Origin: Rhizobium sp. BT04
GTDB taxonomy: Bacteria; Pseudomonadota; Alphaproteobacteria; Rhizobiales; Rhizobiaceae
Reading direction: 5' to 3'
Assembly: GCF_030053135.1 (NCBI RefSeq)
Contig: NZ_CP125652.1
Location: 868,001-932,000, forward strand
DNA length: 64,000 nt
Position numbers and translations under genes: made by a program. Shown piece by piece: positions 35,000 through 44,991 of the stretch; within the stretch, counting starts at the first letter, position 1; every line of letters starts with the position of its first letter. The notes beneath the pieces were generated by a model, which worked only from the letters and a program-made list of their open reading frames with translations, searched no databases and was not told the origin of the DNA.

Positions 35000-35812
35000 T
35001 TGGGGGGCCAGTTCGCCTTCGTTATGCATTTCCATGGCGGCAACCGCCGGCACGCCGCTGGCGAGCGCCCGCCAGGTGATCAGCTCGAAGGTGCCATCCT
35101 CATGCTCGGCGACTGCCGTGCAGCTTTCCACCCAATCGCCCGTATTGATGTAGCGGATGCCGTCCATGTCCTGGATTATGGCATGATGGATGTGTCCGCA
35201 GATCACGCCGTCGGCGCCGCTTTTGCGGGCCTCCTCCGCCACGACGCGCTCGAACTCGCCAATGAAGTTGACGGCATGCTTGACCTGGAGCTTCGCCCAG
35301 GCCGAGAACGACCAGTAGGGCATGCCGAGCCGGCGGCGCACGGCCGCCAGCAGGATGTTGATGCGGATCGCGGTATCGTAGGCCCAGTCGCCGAGATAGG
35401 CGAGCAGGCGGGCATTGCGGACGACGACGTCGAACTCGTCGCCGTGCAGGATCAGGTATTTCTTGCCGTCGGCGCCATCATGCATCATGCGTTCGACGAC
35501 CTCGATGCCGCCGAAATGCATCCCCGGGAAGTCGCGCAGGAATTCGTCGTGATTGCCGGGAATATAGACCACACGCGTGCCCTTGCGCGCCTTGCGCAGC
35601 AGCTTCTGGACGACGTCGTTGCAGACCTGCGGCCAGTACCAGCTGCGCTTCAGCCGCCAACCGTCGACGATGTCGCCGACGAGCACGATCGTATCGGCCT
35701 CGTGGTGGCGCAGGAAATCCAAGAGGAAATCGGCCTTCGCGGCCTTCGAGCCGAGATGGACATCGGAAATGAAGAGCGTGCGGAAATGTCTGGGTTCCAT
35801 CATGTCTATCAT
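34991..35812 (-). CDS. LpxH-like calcineurin-type phosphoesterase
   Basis: This 273-residue metallophosphoesterase has the five family blocks: FISDVHLG (residue 14), VLVGDIVDGW, PGNHDEFL, LHGDEFD and ICGHIHHA. It belongs to the UDP-2,3-diacylglucosamine hydrolase (LpxH)-related group. Many alphaproteobacteria use LpxI for that step, so this paralogue may act on another envelope nucleotide-lipid. ATGs at 35812, 35803 and 35800 are all possible starts and none has a strong binding site. Confidence 0.85.
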   Translation of the reverse strand: MIDMMEPRHFRTLFISDVHLGSKAAKADFLLDFLRHHEADTIVLVGDIVDGWRLKRSWYWPQVCNDVVQKLLRKARKGTRVVYIPGNHDEFLRDFPGMHFGGIEVVERMMHDGADGKKYLILHGDEFDVVVRNARLLAYLGDWAYDTAIRINILLAAVRRRLGMPYWSFSAWAKLQVKHAVNFIGEFERVVAEEARKSGADGVICGHIHHAIIQDMDGIRYINTGDWVESCTAVAEHEDGTFELITWRALASGVPAVAAMEMHNEGELAPQAA

Positions 35813-35922
35813 GAGCTACGGCTCATGCCCCATCTTTCATCTAGCCTTCCAAAACCAGACTCGTGTTTCAGGAAGATGACAAGCCGGGGAAAAGCCCCGC
35901 AAACTGTTCATCCCACGCGGAC

Positions 35923-36005
35923 AGAATGCCCGTCGTCGCGCGGGCAGCATGCCCGTCGTCGCGCAGGCAGAATGCCTGTCGCCACGTGGGCAGAATACGT
36001 GTCGC
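35923..36005. repeat. 23-bp tandem repeats, about 3.6 copies
   Basis: Units 35923-35945, 35946-35968 and 35969-35991 follow head to tail, with a partial fourth to 36005. The unit is AGAATGCCCGTCGTCGCGCG plus GGC; it contains an imperfect palindrome (GCCCG...CGGGC). It lies in the 278-base gap between the divergent phosphoesterase and histidine phosphatase genes. Confidence 0.75.
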
Positions 36006-36090
36006 CGTCCGGTGCGACGGCGATGTTGCCCTCCGCATCGAGCGCGTTCATGATGACGGCGATTCCATATCCGACCATGCGGGATGGCTG

Positions 36091-36840
36091 ATGCGTCTCT
36101 TTCTCGTTCGCCACGGCGAATCCCTCGGCAACATCAACGAACAGGCCTATCGCCAATTCGGCGATCACAACGTGCCGCTGACGCAATGGGGCCATCGCCA
36201 GGCTGTAGAAGCCGGCGGCGCAATCGCCTCCTATTTGAAGGCGTTGCCGAGCGCGGATTTCGGCAGGCTGCAGATCTGGTACTCGCCGTTCCTCAGGACG
36301 CGGCAGAGCAAGGATGCCTTGCTCTCGGCCCTGCCGGAAAGCGTTGTCGGCGATGTCAGGGAGGATTATCTGCTGCGCGAGCAGGATTTCGGTCTCTTCA
36401 CCGAAATCTATGACCACGCCGAACAGAAACAGAAATTTCCCGAGGAATTCGAAAAATGGGCGAGGCTGCGCAGCAACAGCGGCAAATTTTACGCACGTCC
36501 GCCGGATGGCGAGAGCCGGGCGGATGTGGCCCAGCGGGTGCGCCTGTTCCTGCAGACCGTCATGCACGACGCCGAAAATAGCGACCACAACGTCGTCATC
36601 GTCGGTCATGGCGTCACCAACCGGGCGGTCGAAATGAATTTTCTGCACCGCCCGGTCGAGTGGTTCGAGCGCTCCGACAACCCTGGGAATGCGGATATCA
36701 CCCTGATCGAGGGGACGCGCTCGCAAGGATACGAGTCGATCCTGCTGCACCAGGCCGCCGACCGGCTGCCGGGACAGGAAGGTGAACTGCGCGATGCCTA
36801 TGGCGCCGACGTGACGATCACGCCGAAGACTGGTGGATAG
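36091..36840 (+). CDS. Histidine phosphatase superfamily protein
   Basis: This 249-residue protein has the catalytic RHG motif at the N-terminus (LFLVRHGESLGNINEQAY, residue 7) and the second His in VVIVGHGVTNR (near residue 175). It is longer than SixA and resembles phosphoglycerate-mutase-like phosphatases. Substrate unknown. The ATG at 36091 puts RHG at the normal position; the upstream open frame is the tandem-repeat region. Confidence 0.85.
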   Translation: MRLFLVRHGESLGNINEQAYRQFGDHNVPLTQWGHRQAVEAGGAIASYLKALPSADFGRLQIWYSPFLRTRQSKDALLSALPESVVGDVREDYLLREQDFGLFTEIYDHAEQKQKFPEEFEKWARLRSNSGKFYARPPDGESRADVAQRVRLFLQTVMHDAENSDHNVVIVGHGVTNRAVEMNFLHRPVEWFERSDNPGNADITLIEGTRSQGYESILLHQAADRLPGQEGELRDAYGADVTITPKTGG

Positions 36841-36966
36841 GTCTTCGGCGGGTTACGTCGATTGGTTCAAGCGCTGCGACAATCCCGGAAATGCCGACCA
36901 CAAAACCTGTCGACCATGTCACCGGTCCATACTGTCCAATATGTAGCCGGTTCGGACCCGGATAGG

Positions 36967-36992
36967 CCCTCCCCACAAGGGGGAGGGATTTT
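36967..36992 (+). terminator. Hairpin between phosphatase and FAD-oxidase genes
   Basis: CCCTCCCC (36967-36974), a short loop and GGGGAGGG (36980-36987) are followed by ATTTTG. It lies between two convergent genes and may end transcription of one or both; this type of hairpin is also common as a dispersed rhizobial element. Confidence 0.45.
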
Positions 36993-37022
36993 GATGACCG
37001 CCGGGGTTCCCTATCGATCCCC

Positions 37023-38462
37023 TCAGGCGGCCCGCACGGCCGCCGTGGGTTTGACGTTCTGGTTCATCCGAAACAGATTGTTCGGATCGTAACGCCGTTT
37101 GATTTCGGCAAGGCGGCTGTAATTGGCGCCGTAAGCGCTTTCGACCCGATCGGTCTCGTCCTCCGGCATGAAGTTGATATAGGCAGTGCCGACGGAATGC
37201 GGTTTGGTTGCCTCGAACAGCTCCCGCGCCCAGTCGATGCAGCTTCCGTCCATCCCGGTCTCCCGCCAGCGCGCATGCACATTCATGACGAAATGCGAAC
37301 TGCGCTGCGGAAACGCGGTAGCCTCGGTGGGCACGCGCCCGGCCGCACCACCGACATGGCCGATAAAGATCTCGCATTCCGGCCCCGGCAATTTGCGCAC
37401 GGCGTTGAGCAGCACGTCGATTGCCGCATCCGAGAGGGAAGCGAAATCCTGGCTTTTCCAGTAATTGCGCGCACCTGGCGTCAGCAGCGGATCAAATGCC
37501 TGCTGCCAGCCGGTAAACGGCACCGGGCCGACGACGTCGGCAATCGGATTTCCGATCGCACGCAATCTGGCCGCAGCCTTCTCTCCCGCGGCAATGTCTC
37601 CGCAATAGCACATGGCAAGCACCAGGATCTCCTTGCCGTGCCATTCGGCCGGCAGGAAAGGCAGCGGCGGCGCCTGGCGCATCACCACCCAGCAGGTCAG
37701 TTCATCGGGTGCCGCTTCCAGCGCCTGCCGATATTCCCGGAGCACCTTTTCCGCATCGGCAAAGGGATGCACGACCAGCCCGGCCAGAACCTCTGGGTTG
37801 AGCGGGTTGAGCTTGAACTCGAAGGAGGTGACGACGCCGAAATTGCCGCCGCCGCCGCGCAACGCCCAGAAGAGGTCCGGCCTTTCCGTCTCGCTCGCCT
37901 TCACCAACTCGCCATCGGCCGTCACCACATCGACCGAAAGCAGATTGTCGAGCGTCAGCCCGAATTTGCGGGTCAGCCAGCCGAAACCGCCGCCGAGCGT
38001 CAGGCCGGCAATGCCGGTGGTGGAATTGATGCCGGTCGGCAACACCAGCCCGAAAGCCAGCGTTTCCTTGTCGACATCGGCAAGCGTTGCGCCCGGCTCG
38101 ATCCTGGCGCGCTTGGTCTGCGGATCGACCCGCACCGATTTCATCGCCGACAGGTCGATGACGATACCGCCCTCGCAGACGGCGTTGCCGGCAATGCCGT
38201 GCCCGCCGCCGCGTACCGAAACGAGCAGATTGTTGTCGCGCGCAAACCGCACCGCCCGCACGACATCGGCAGCACCGGCGCAACGCGCGATAAGCCCGGG
38301 TCGGCGGTCGATCATCGCATTCCAGATCGCCCGCGCCTCGTTGTAATCCATATCTTTGCTGGTCAGGAGACTGCCGCGAAATCCGGCGGCAAAGGCATCG
38401 ATGGCCACGTCATTGACCATCGTCTGACCCCTTTGCAGGGTCGTCAGGTTCAAATTGTCCAT
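37023..38462 (-). CDS. FAD-linked oxidase with BBE domain
   Basis: This 479-residue flavoprotein is of the vanillyl-alcohol-oxidase/berberine-bridge type. The FAD-binding PCMH domain spans about residues 40-215 (VSVRGGGHGIAGNAV holds the His that can bind FAD covalently; GLTLGGGFGWLTRKFG), and the C-terminal BBE segment is YGANYSRLAEIKRRYDPNNLFRMNQN. Members oxidise sugars, alkaloids or 6-hydroxynicotine-like compounds; the substrate is unknown. No bicovalent Cys is evident. GGAGG lies 6 bases before the ATG at 38462. Confidence 0.88.
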   Translation of the reverse strand: MDNLNLTTLQRGQTMVNDVAIDAFAAGFRGSLLTSKDMDYNEARAIWNAMIDRRPGLIARCAGAADVVRAVRFARDNNLLVSVRGGGHGIAGNAVCEGGIVIDLSAMKSVRVDPQTKRARIEPGATLADVDKETLAFGLVLPTGINSTTGIAGLTLGGGFGWLTRKFGLTLDNLLSVDVVTADGELVKASETERPDLFWALRGGGGNFGVVTSFEFKLNPLNPEVLAGLVVHPFADAEKVLREYRQALEAAPDELTCWVVMRQAPPLPFLPAEWHGKEILVLAMCYCGDIAAGEKAAARLRAIGNPIADVVGPVPFTGWQQAFDPLLTPGARNYWKSQDFASLSDAAIDVLLNAVRKLPGPECEIFIGHVGGAAGRVPTEATAFPQRSSHFVMNVHARWRETGMDGSCIDWARELFEATKPHSVGTAYINFMPEDETDRVESAYGANYSRLAEIKRRYDPNNLFRMNQNVKPTAAVRAA

Positions 38463-38714
38463 GATTTCCTCCATGCGACCGGCGCCCCGCACCGTCGCGG
38501 CGGCATCCTGCGCCCGTTGAGGTCGTCAAACAAGTTTCCCCAAAAGGATTAGCTCACTGCGGCTGCTGCTTGGCATGAAAGCCGAATGGCCATGGCGTGG
38601 ATACCCCCTCTGCCCACCTCATGAAAACTTCGCCCTTCCCCCATTTCCATACTGTCCCCCGTACCCGATTGATGTATGGAGGAAACTCCAAAAAAGACGT
38701 GCACGGAGGCGGCG

Positions 38715-41027
38715 ATGGATCACCCGGAAAAATCCAAGACGGAAAAGAATCTGACGAGCGGCGATCTCGACGAACAGGCGCTCTTCTTCCACCGCTATCC
38801 CCGCCCCGGCAAGCTGGAGATCCAGGCGACCAAGCCGCTCGGCAACCAGCGCGACCTGGCGCTCGCCTATTCGCCCGGCGTTGCCGCCCCCTGCCTCGCT
38901 ATCCGCGACAATCCCGAGATGGCGGCAGAATATACCTCGCGCGCCAATCTCGTCGCCGTCATCTCCAACGGCACCGCCGTGCTCGGCCTCGGCAATATCG
39001 GCCCGCTGGCCTCCAAGCCTGTTATGGAGGGCAAGGCCGTGCTCTTCAAGAAATTCGCCGGCATCGACGTCTTCGATATCGAGATCGATGCGGCAAGCGT
39101 CGACCAGATGGTTTCGACCGTCGCCTCGCTGGAGCCGACCTTCGGCGGCATCAACCTCGAAGACATCAAGGCGCCGGAATGTTTCGAGGTCGAGCGCCGC
39201 CTGCGCGAAAAGATGAAGATCCCCGTCTTCCACGACGATCAGCACGGCACGGCGATCATCGTCGCCGCGGCGATCCTGAACGGGCTGGAACTTGCCGGCA
39301 AGAACATCGCCGACGTCAAGATCGTCGCCTCCGGCGCGGGTGCTGCCGCCCTCGCTTGCCTCAACCTGCTGGTGATTCTCGGGGCAAAACGCGAAAACAT
39401 CTGGGTCCACGATCTCGAAGGCCTCGTCTATGAGGGTCGCACCGAACTGATGGACGAATGGAAATCCGTCTATGCCCAGAAGAGCGACACCCGCACGCTG
39501 GCTGAAAATATAGGCGGCGCCGACGTTTTCCTCGGCCTGTCGGCCGCCGGCGTGCTGAAACCGGAATTGCTGGCGCAGATGGCCGACAAGCCGCTGATCA
39601 TGGCGCTCGCCAATCCGACGCCGGAGATCATGCCGGATCTCGCCCGTGCTGCCCGCCCTGACGCGATGATCTGCACCGGCCGTTCGGATTTCGCCAACCA
39701 GGTCAACAACGTCCTCTGCTTTCCCTATATCTTCCGCGGCGCGCTCGATTGCGGCGCCGAGACGATCAACGAGGAAATGAAGATGGCGGCCGTGCGCGCC
39801 ATCGCCGCGCTTGCCCGCGAAGAACCCTCCGACGTCGCCGCCCGGGCCTATTCCGGCGAGACCCCGGTCTTCGGCCCTGACTATCTGATCCCTTCGCCCT
39901 TCGATCCTCGCCTTATCCTGCGCATCGCGCCCGCCGTCGCCAAGGCCGCCGAGCAGAGCGGCGTCGCGCGCCGCCCAATCCAGGATTTCGACGCCTATCT
40001 CGACCAGCTGAACCGCTTCGTCTTCCGCTCAGGCTTCGTCATGAAGCCGATCTTCACGGCAGCCAAGGCCGCCGAACGCAAGCGCGTCATCTTCTCGGAA
40101 GGAGAAGACGAACGCGTGCTGCGCGCCGCCCAGGTGCTGCTCGAAGAAGGTCTCGCCGACCCGATCCTCATCGGCCGTCCGCAGGTCATCGAAACGCGCC
40201 TCAAGCGCTACGGCCTGCGCATCCGCCCGCTGCAGGATTTCGAGGTGATCAACCCGGAAGACGATCCGCGCTTCCGCGAATATGTCGATCTCTATTTCTC
40301 CCTCGTCGGCCGTCGCGGCGTCATTCCGGAAGCGGCCCGCACCATCGTGCGCACCAACACCACCGTCATCGGCGCGCTGGCGTTGCGGCGCGGCGAGGCC
40401 GATGCGCTGATCTGCGGCCTGGAAGGCCGCTATGAAAAACATCTGCGCGATGTCCGCCAGATCATCGGCAAGCGCAAGGATGTCCGTGATTTCTCCGCAC
40501 TCAGCCTGATGATCTCGCAGCGCGGCGCCACCTTCTTCACCGACACCTACGTCACCTTCAATCCGAGCGCCGAGGAAGTCGCCGAGTCGACGGTACTGGC
40601 GGCCGAGGAAATCCGCCGTTTCGGCATCACCCCGCGTGCTGCCCTCGTCTCGCATTCCAACTTCGGCTCGCGCGAATCCGAAAGCGCCACGAAGATGCGC
40701 AATGCCTTGCAGCTCGTGCGCGACGCCGCGCCCGATCTTGAGGTCGACGGCGAGATGCATGGCGAAAGCGCCATCACCGAGGCGCTGCGCAAACGCGTCA
40801 TGCCGCACACGACGCTGCACGACGAGGCGAACCTGTTGGTCTTCCCGAACCTCGACGCCGCCAACATCACGCTCGGCGTCGTCAAGTCGATGACCGACGG
40901 CCTGCATGTCGGCCCGATCCTGCTCGGCGCCGCCCTGCCCGCCCACATCCTCGCCCCCTCGGTCACCTCCCGCGGCGTCGTCAACATGGCAGCCCTCGCT
41001 GTCGTCGAAGCATCGCAGCCGGCATAA
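38715..41027 (+). CDS. dme: Malic enzyme with C-terminal phosphotransacetylase-like domain
   Basis: This 770-residue protein has an N-terminal malic enzyme domain (about residues 15-430; [38 protein letters not shown] nucleotide loop) and a C-terminal phosphotransacetylase-like domain (about 440-765), as in rhizobial DME and TME. It decarboxylates malate to pyruvate. The NAD-linked DME is needed by rhizobia to fix nitrogen in nodules on C4-dicarboxylates. The length, and the nearby gor-rpiA-fumC cluster, make me favour DME over the NADP-linked TME. GGAGG precedes the ATG at 38715. Cofactor choice is inference. Confidence 0.9.
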   Translation: MDHPEKSKTEKNLTSGDLDEQALFFHRYPRPGKLEIQATKPLGNQRDLALAYSPGVAAPCLAIRDNPEMAAEYTSRANLVAVISNGTAVLGLGNIGPLASKPVMEGKAVLFKKFAGIDVFDIEIDAASVDQMVSTVASLEPTFGGINLEDIKAPECFEVERRLREKMKIPVFHDDQHGTAIIVAAAILNGLELAGKNIADVKIVASGAGAAALACLNLLVILGAKRENIWVHDLEGLVYEGRTELMDEWKSVYAQKSDTRTLAENIGGADVFLGLSAAGVLKPELLAQMADKPLIMALANPTPEIMPDLARAARPDAMICTGRSDFANQVNNVLCFPYIFRGALDCGAETINEEMKMAAVRAIAALAREEPSDVAARAYSGETPVFGPDYLIPSPFDPRLILRIAPAVAKAAEQSGVARRPIQDFDAYLDQLNRFVFRSGFVMKPIFTAAKAAERKRVIFSEGEDERVLRAAQVLLEEGLADPILIGRPQVIETRLKRYGLRIRPLQDFEVINPEDDPRFREYVDLYFSLVGRRGVIPEAARTIVRTNTTVIGALALRRGEADALICGLEGRYEKHLRDVRQIIGKRKDVRDFSALSLMISQRGATFFTDTYVTFNPSAEEVAESTVLAAEEIRRFGITPRAALVSHSNFGSRESESATKMRNALQLVRDAAPDLEVDGEMHGESAITEALRKRVMPHTTLHDEANLLVFPNLDAANITLGVVKSMTDGLHVGPILLGAALPAHILAPSVTSRGVVNMAALAVVEASQPA

Positions 41028-41046
41028 GCAGGTTCCTCATCTTGTC

Positions 41047-41069
41047 ATGCTCGGGCTTGTCCCGAGCAT
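41047..41069. repeat. Hairpin element after dme
   Basis: ATGCTCGGG (41047-41055) and CCCGAGCAT (41061-41069) form a perfect 9-bp stem around CTTGT. This hairpin is common in rhizobial intergenic DNA. It lies between the convergent dme and RNase H-like genes and may also help end transcription. Confidence 0.6.
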
Positions 41070-41093
41070 CTGCAACCGGTTGATATGCAACAG

Positions 41094-41630
41094 TTATCGG
41101 GCGCCCTGCATCGACAGGCGCCCTTTATCCGCAAGCGTATCCGCGCGTTCGTTGCCGGCAACGCCGGAATGACCCTTGCACCAGGCAACGGTCACCAGGG
41201 CGTTCCGGGATAGCTGACGATCGACTGACTTCCACAGTTCCGCATTGGCGATCGTTCGGCTCCGGGCATTCCCATTCGGGCTGCTTTTCTTCCAGCCGTT
41301 GTTCTTCCAGATATGTCGCCTGACATTGCAGCCTTTGACGGCATAGATGGAATCCGACCAGATGATGACGGCTTCGCCCGTTGCTTCACTATTGATCCAC
41401 AGGACTGCCTTAAGCACGGCGATCAATTCCATTGAATTATTGGCGGAATCTTCGACGCCACCAAATCCGCACGCGATTTCCACGGCATCGCGATAAGCGA
41501 CAAAAGCCCAGCCCCCCTGCCCGGAACCGGGTTCGTAGCAACCGTCAACGAAGAGGTGGAGGCCGCGTTGGGCTTCCGATATTCCGACTGTTGTCGCGGG
41601 GACGTGAAGCTCGTTGGAAATGCTCGTCAT
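41094..41630 (-). CDS. RNase H type 1-like protein
   Basis: This 178-residue protein has an RNase H fold with all four active-site acids in order: Asp in LFVDGCYEPGSGQGG, Glu in NNSMELIAV, Asp in WSDSIYAVKG and Asp in GNERADTLADKG. It therefore probably cuts RNA in RNA-DNA hybrids. It is unlike the canonical housekeeping RnhA in its N-terminal extension (about 25 residues), so it may be a second RNase H. The ATG at 41630 has GGAG upstream. Confidence 0.85.
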   Translation of the reverse strand: MTSISNELHVPATTVGISEAQRGLHLFVDGCYEPGSGQGGWAFVAYRDAVEIACGFGGVEDSANNSMELIAVLKAVLWINSEATGEAVIIWSDSIYAVKGCNVRRHIWKNNGWKKSSPNGNARSRTIANAELWKSVDRQLSRNALVTVAWCKGHSGVAGNERADTLADKGRLSMQGAR

Positions 41631-41792
41631 GTTCTCCGCTCTTTTCGCCTTCGCTGCGCCAGCGCGATTTGCGACTGCCTGCCCGCCCCGAAGCGGACAT
41701 TCGAATTGTACCTCATCCGTTGTGTCAACCATTGACGATGGTGGCGGCAACAGTGCCTATTGCCGACAGGGAACTGTGGGGCAACGTGGATC

Positions 41793-42383
41793 ATGGACAA
41801 TCCGTCAAGCAGTGCCGGTAAGCGCGCAGTAACCGTTCGTCGTATTCTCAAGGTCAATCATGCCGGCGAGTTCGGCGCAATTCGTATCTACAGGGCACAG
41901 ATCTGGATGGCCCGCCGGCTGTTTCCTGACATCGTGCCGGCGCTTTGTGACATGCGGAACGACGAAATCGAGCATTGCCGCCTGTTTCGCGACGCAATGC
42001 CTTCAAGGCATGCCAAGCCATGCCGCGTCATGGCATTCTGGAGCCTCGGAGGGTATCTGCTCGGTTTCCTGACAGCCCTCGGTGGGCGCAACATGGTCTG
42101 GATCTGTACCGAGGCGGTTGAAAGCACGGTTCACCGTCATCTGGAAGATCAATTGGCATCCCTGGACACCCGCGATCCACAGTTGCATGGCCTTATTGCC
42201 TCGATTCAGGAAGAGGAATTGGCTCACCTTAGCGAAGCCGAGAAAAATCAGACACGGCACGGCGTCAGCTATGCGCTGCTTCTGCCCATCGTCGCCGCGC
42301 TCACCGATCTGATGATCTGGCTCTCTACATGGGGAGACTCAAGCTGGATGCGCGCCGAAATGGCGCGCTCCAGGCAGATCTAG
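41793..42383 (+). CDS. coq7: Coq7-family di-iron hydroxylase
   Basis: This 196-residue protein matches demethoxyubiquinone hydroxylase Coq7. The di-iron ligands are visible: Glu in NHAGEFGAIR, ExxH in RNDEIEHCRL, Glu in TEAVESTVHRHL and ExxH in QEEELAHLSEAE. Coq7 adds the last ring hydroxyl in ubiquinone synthesis. A membrane-associated hydrophobic patch (FWSLGGYLLGFLTALGG) is typical. It starts at 41793, divergent from the RNase H-like gene. Confidence 0.9.
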   Translation: MDNPSSSAGKRAVTVRRILKVNHAGEFGAIRIYRAQIWMARRLFPDIVPALCDMRNDEIEHCRLFRDAMPSRHAKPCRVMAFWSLGGYLLGFLTALGGRNMVWICTEAVESTVHRHLEDQLASLDTRDPQLHGLIASIQEEELAHLSEAEKNQTRHGVSYALLLPIVAALTDLMIWLSTWGDSSWMRAEMARSRQI

Positions 42384-42556
42384 CGGGAAGCTGTCCCGAC
42401 CTCCCCTTACGGAAGATTGCCCGCGTCTGCTGGATAAGATCACGAAAATGCGCTAGGATTTTCTCCAAGCTTATTAAGAGAAACACGTTAAGAGACAACG
42501 TGCGGCGATCGAGGCCGCATTCGATCATCTACCGTTTGTTCATTCCGGGACGAGCC

Positions 42557-43648
42557 GTGAAACGCCGAAACCTGTCTCTTGCCCTCCTCCTTGCCTTCGC
42601 GACGCCTGCCGCCGCGCAGACGAGTGCTGTCTGCGAGGACCTGCGCGGCCGCCTCGCCGACCTGCCGCGAACGATCGGCAATAGCAACGGCCGGGAAGCG
42701 CGCCAATATGCCAGCGCCATGGCCGAGCAGAACCTCGAGCTGCGCAAGGTCCGCTCCGAGCTGCGCAGCAATGGTTGCACCTCGGGCAGCATGGTCGTGA
42801 TCGGCGGCGAGAATGACGATTATTGCGCCGAGCTGTCGCAGGCCGAAGCCCGCATGATCGACAATATCGGTTATCTCCAGGACCGCCGCAACGAGCTGGC
42901 CGGCCAGAACGGCGATGATGGCGAGCGCCGCGAACTGATTGCCGCTCTCGACAGCAATGGCTGCAACAGCGAAAACTTCTATCCCCCGGCCGACCGCAGC
43001 GCCGCCGACCCCGCCCCGAGTGTCGAGGAGCAGGCGATGCGCACCGATACCTTCATTCCGCTCGGCGGCGGTGAAGAGGTCGATCCGCGTTACGGCCTGC
43101 CGCGAGCCGAGATGCTCTCGCCGGTCAGCACCATGTGCGTGCGCAGCTGCGACGGCGGCTTCTTCCCGATCAGCTCGAACGCCACTTCGGTCGATTTCGG
43201 CCGCGACGCTGAGACTTGCGCCAAGATGTGCCCGGGGATCGAGACGGAACTGTTTTATCGTGACGTGACGAGCACCGAAGCCTCGAACATGATCTCGGTC
43301 GCAACCGGCACGCCCTACAGCGCCATGAAGAACGCCTTTGCCTACAAGAACCGCACGCCCGGCGAAAAGTCCTCCTGCGCCTGCAATCTCACCGCCTATT
43401 ACGACGAGATGCGCGGCAAGCAAGCCTTGAGCGAACCGCCGCAACAGGGCTCGATCACATCAATCCGTACCAATCCGCCGGCGAAGGATGCTGCCGCTGC
43501 CGCGCCGCAGCCATCCGTTCCCGATCGTCCCTATGACCCCACGCAGAACAAGGTCCGCCAGGTCGGCCCGCAATTCCTCGCCGGAGATCAGGGCTCGATC
43601 GACCTCGCCAATCCGGCATCGCCGGGCCCGCAGCCGCAACAGCAGTGA
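42557..43648 (+). CDS. Secreted DUF2865 protein
   Basis: This 363-residue protein has a signal peptide (LSLALLLAFATPAAAQ, cut near residue 21) and the DUF2865 region (MCVRSCDGGFFPISSNAT ... AETCAKMCPG ... ELFYRD, about residues 190-300), rich in cysteines that may form disulfides. A Pro/Ala-rich tail follows. The family is frequent in Rhizobiales and uncharacterised; it looks like a periplasmic or wall-associated protein. GTG at 42557 is the best start because it gives a normal signal peptide. Confidence 0.8.
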   Translation: MKRRNLSLALLLAFATPAAAQTSAVCEDLRGRLADLPRTIGNSNGREARQYASAMAEQNLELRKVRSELRSNGCTSGSMVVIGGENDDYCAELSQAEARMIDNIGYLQDRRNELAGQNGDDGERRELIAALDSNGCNSENFYPPADRSAADPAPSVEEQAMRTDTFIPLGGGEEVDPRYGLPRAEMLSPVSTMCVRSCDGGFFPISSNATSVDFGRDAETCAKMCPGIETELFYRDVTSTEASNMISVATGTPYSAMKNAFAYKNRTPGEKSSCACNLTAYYDEMRGKQALSEPPQQGSITSIRTNPPAKDAAAAAPQPSVPDRPYDPTQNKVRQVGPQFLAGDQGSIDLANPASPGPQPQQQ

Positions 43649-43678
43649 TTGGCGGAGCCGGGTTTGAGGCGACGCTGT

Positions 43679-44416
<738 letters not shown>

Positions 44417-44421
44417 CTATC

Positions 44422-44578
44422 TTGCCAGGCCGGTCTTCTGACTTGGCGTCATCCGTCTGCCGCAGCCTTCCCGGCAAAAGCCAGTGGCGTAGTGATGCGG
44501 CAAGCGTCGGCCTTACAGCGTTGGGCACGTTCCGGTCTTGCACCGGATTCCCGATTCTCCCGCCTCATCGGCGGGCAC
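44422..44578 (-). promoter_or_regulatory. Cobalamin riboswitch of bluB
   Basis: On the minus strand the order of conserved parts is that of the cobalamin aptamer: GGGAATCCGGTGCAAGACCGG, a GCTGTAA word, GCCACTGG, CCGGGAAGGC and, near the 3' end, the B12 box AAGTCAGAAGACCGGCC (around 44429-44445 on the plus strand). It ends about 55 bases before the bluB start. Adenosylcobalamin binding should shut off bluB; I see no strong terminator, so control of translation is more likely. Confidence 0.92.
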
Positions 44579-44677
44579 CTGACAGCGCATGTATTTCAGG
44601 AAAGTGCGGTGGCGGCAAGCCGCGAGCAGGCGGCGCCGGCACGCGGTCGAGAGGACGGCGCGGCATCCGCCGCGATT

Positions 44678-44822
44678 CCTCATCCTGAGGTGCCCCGTAG
44701 GGGCCTCGAAGGACACGCCGCAGCGCCGCTTCTTTCGTCGTTCACTATTTCGCGTCCACGCCGGTGCACCCGCCTCGCCCTTCGAGGCTCCGGCCTTTGG
44801 CCTGCGCACCTCAGGATGAGGC
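44678..44822. repeat. REP-like inverted repeat
   Basis: Arm one begins CCTCATCCTGAGGTGC (44678) and runs into GGGGCCTCGAAGG; arm two (44779-44822) is CCTTCGAGGCTCCGGCC and on to GCACCTCAGGATGAGG. The arms are reverse complements over most of their length. This is a well-known dispersed element of rhizobia and relatives. It lies between the bluB riboswitch and the MFS gene. Confidence 0.75.
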
Positions 44823-44991
44823 TCTCTTGGGCGTTGGTGCACCCGGCTAAGATGACCGTGCGGCTGCCTGGTTTTGTTGCTTGCCCTTGAAGCGTCTGTC
44901 TCCAACGCACCGCCCGCCCCGCGTCGGTTTGAAGCGGCTCGGCAAACCCCTTCATCGATAGTTTCTATGGCCCTATCGCCACCGAAGGCGT

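Noticed and set aside
34991..35812. Calling the phosphoesterase lpxH with certainty
   Set aside because: Alphaproteobacteria often use LpxI for that step, so only the LpxH-like family name is safe.
44678..44822. Possible tRNA or rRNA fragment
   Set aside because: The arms are simply inverted repeats of a known dispersed element type; no cloverleaf forms.
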